The position numbers and the translations under genes were made by a program. Under the pieces are notes generated by a model. The model had not been told where the DNA came from. It saw nothing but the letters and a program-made list of their open reading frames with translations, and ran no database searches. Below are positions 62,807 to 64,000 of a stretch of 64,000 nucleotides of DNA, in pieces. This DNA comes from Mesorhizobium sp. LHD-90 (GTDB taxonomy: Bacteria; Pseudomonadota; Alphaproteobacteria; Rhizobiales; Rhizobiaceae). The DNA lies in contig NZ_JAVFVV010000006.1 of assembly GCF_030929505.1 (NCBI RefSeq), forward strand, positions 124,001 to 188,000, read 5' to 3'. Within the stretch, counting starts at the first letter, position 1. Each line of letters opens with the position of its first letter.

Positions 62807-64000
62807 ATGTCCGTCCGCCGTCTTGCCGAGCCAGCCCTTCAGCCAGCGACCTTCGCCTTCAATGCGGCGATGTCTTCCGAGGCGAGGACCTGGATCAACA
62901 AATATCCCGAAGGCCGGCAGCAGTCGGCGATCATCCCGCTGCTCATGCTGGCGCAGGACCAGGAAGGCTGGGTCACCAAGGCGGCGATCGAGCATGTCGC
63001 CGACATGCTGCGCATGCCCTATATCCGCGCGCTCGAGGTCGCGACCTTCTATACGCAGTTCCAGTTGAAGCCGGTCGGCCGCCAAGCCCACATCCAGGTG
63101 TGCGGCACCACGCCCTGCATGCTGCGCGGCTCGGAAGCGCTGATGGATGTCTGCCGCTCGAAAATCCATCACGACCAGTTCCATCTGAACGACAGCGGCA
63201 CGCTGTCGTGGGAAGAGGTCGAGTGCCTCGGCGCCTGCGTGAACGCGCCCATGGTCATGGTCTTCAAGGACACCTACGAGGATCTGACGCCTGAACGGCT
63301 GGCCGAGATCATCGACGCCTTCGAGGCGGGCAAGGGCGACAGCGTAAAGCCGGGCCCGCAGATCGATCGCATCTATTCGGCGCCGATCGCCGGTCCCACC
63401 AGCCTGAAGGACGAGGCCGGTGTGCTGAAATCGACGCGCGACCGCGAGGCGCGGGAGGCCGCGGCGCCTGCCGAACCGGCCGCCGAAGTACCTCCGTCGC
63501 GGGCTGCCAGGCCGAAAACGGATGCGCCCGAGACCAGCCCGGCGCTTAAGACGCCGTCGCCCGAAAAGGCGAGCGTCAATGGGGAGAAGGCGGCGAGCGT
63601 CAGCGCGCCCGCGCATTCGGCCGCCAATGCCAACAAGGCGTCGCCGGCGGTCGAAAAAACCGAAAAGCAGCGCACCGCGCGCGCCTCGCGCAGTGAGCCG
63701 GCCGCGGCGTTCAAAGCTCCGGAAACGAAGCAGGGAACTGCCGCGACGAAGACCAAGGCAGTTTCGGACAAGCCGTCGCTCGACGACAAGAACCGTCCGG
63801 CGGGGATCGAGAAGCCGGCTGCGGTCGATGACCTCAAGTTGATCTCCGGCGTCGGGCCGAAGATCGAGGGCATCCTGCATTCGCTTGGCATCTACACCTT
63901 CGCGCAGGTCGCCTCGTGGAAGAAGGCGGAGCGCGAGTGGGTCGACGGCTACCTATCTTTCCACGGCCGGATCGAGCGCGAGGACTGGGTGAAGCAGGCC
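62807..64000 (+). CDS. nuoE: NADH-quinone oxidoreductase subunit E, extended form (partial)
   Basis: 24-kDa subunit holding the [2Fe-2S] cluster N1a. The first 200 or so residues are NuoE: INKYPEGRQQSAIIPLLMLA, ALEVATFYTQFQLKPVG, and the cluster Cys in QVCGTTPCMLRG and ECLGACVNAPM. From about 220 a long Ala/Pro/Lys/Glu-rich linker follows, then LKLISGVGPKIEGILHSLGI, a helix-hairpin-helix-like domain known from rhizobial NuoE. Start ATG 62807 after GGAGG. The frame is open for 398 codons to the window end. Confidence 0.93.
   Translation, partial: MSVRRLAEPALQPATFAFNAAMSSEARTWINKYPEGRQQSAIIPLLMLAQDQEGWVTKAAIEHVADMLRMPYIRALEVATFYTQFQLKPVGRQAHIQVCGTTPCMLRGSEALMDVCRSKIHHDQFHLNDSGTLSWEEVECLGACVNAPMVMVFKDTYEDLTPERLAEIIDAFEAGKGDSVKPGPQIDRIYSAPIAGPTSLKDEAGVLKSTRDREAREAAAPAEPAAEVPPSRAARPKTDAPETSPALKTPSPEKASVNGEKAASVSAPAHSAANANKASPAVEKTEKQRTARASRSEPAAAFKAPETKQGTAATKTKAVSDKPSLDDKNRPAGIEKPAAVDDLKLISGVGPKIEGILHSLGIYTFAQVASWKKAEREWVDGYLSFHGRIEREDWVKQA

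Noticed and set aside
1-64000. CRISPR array or additional RNA operons
   Set aside because: No regularly spaced repeats of 20-40 bases with unique spacers, no second tRNA and no rRNA sequence were seen; the repeats present are inverted, not direct arrays.

Overview
The window looks like a chromosomal segment of a high-GC alphaproteobacterium of the Hyphomicrobiales, most like Mesorhizobium or a close relative. The indications are the rhizobial aapJQMP amino-acid transporter, a B12 pathway that combines CobG with CbiD, alphaproteobacterial complex I accessory subunits (NDUFS4- and NDUFS6-like), a NuoE with a long C-terminal extension, and palindromic repeats of a type common in rhizobial genomes. 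The placement is inferred from gene content; no search was run.

Layout. (1) 1-10.9 kb: the right part of a prophage, with capsid, HNH protein, head-tail connectors, both terminase subunits, a tape measure protein carrying a lysozyme-like domain, a tail completion protein, a zinc-cluster protein and a ParB-like protein. It stops beside the 3' end of a tRNA-Arg(TCT) gene at 10935-11011, the likely attachment site. No integrase, lysis gene or major tail protein is visible here. (2) 11-21.7 kb: core genes, including the NDUFS4-like subunit, metC, aapJQMP, a possible wHTH-nuclease, a DUF2459 protein, an FMN reductase, an FAD monooxygenase and the NDUFS6-like zinc protein. (3) 21.8-25.5 kb: an RTX-repeat protein with an N-terminal HExxH motif, whose natural 5' end is broken by an in-frame TGA, preceded by a small exported protein. 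(4) 25.7-31.7 kb: ppk-ppx, doxX and an acyl-CoA synthetase. (5) 31.7-38.2 kb: a tryptophan-tryptophylquinone (TTQ) amine dehydrogenase cluster (large subunit, MauE, MauD, small subunit, two monohaem cytochromes c) with an AraC regulator and a membrane tetrahaem cytochrome. No mauG-like gene is present.

(6) 38.3-56.3 kb: cobalamin biosynthesis. A cobalamin riboswitch at 56163-56345 (minus strand) leads DUF1636-cobW-cobN-cobG-cobH-cobI-cobJ. After the oppositely oriented cobK come cobL-cobE-cobM. After the oppositely oriented cbiD come cobA-cobB-cobS-cobT. Most junctions are 4-base stop/start overlaps. Palindromic repeat elements lie inside the reading frames of cobB, cobG and cobN (twice) without breaking them, and a fifth copy lies between cbiD and cobM. 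(7) 56.3-64 kb: a YcaQ-like winged-helix protein, then nuoABCD. The nuo operon is interrupted by about 2.2 kb (a Uma2 nuclease, a frameshifted remnant, an FkbM methyltransferase and a 310-base gap) before nuoE, which runs off the window.

Two 267-bp inverted-repeat elements (12869-13135 and 34366-34632), both flanked by TA and sharing the same central motif at the same offset, appear to be members of one miniature transposable element family. One sits just upstream of metC. The other landed exactly on the stop codon of the amine dehydrogenase large subunit.
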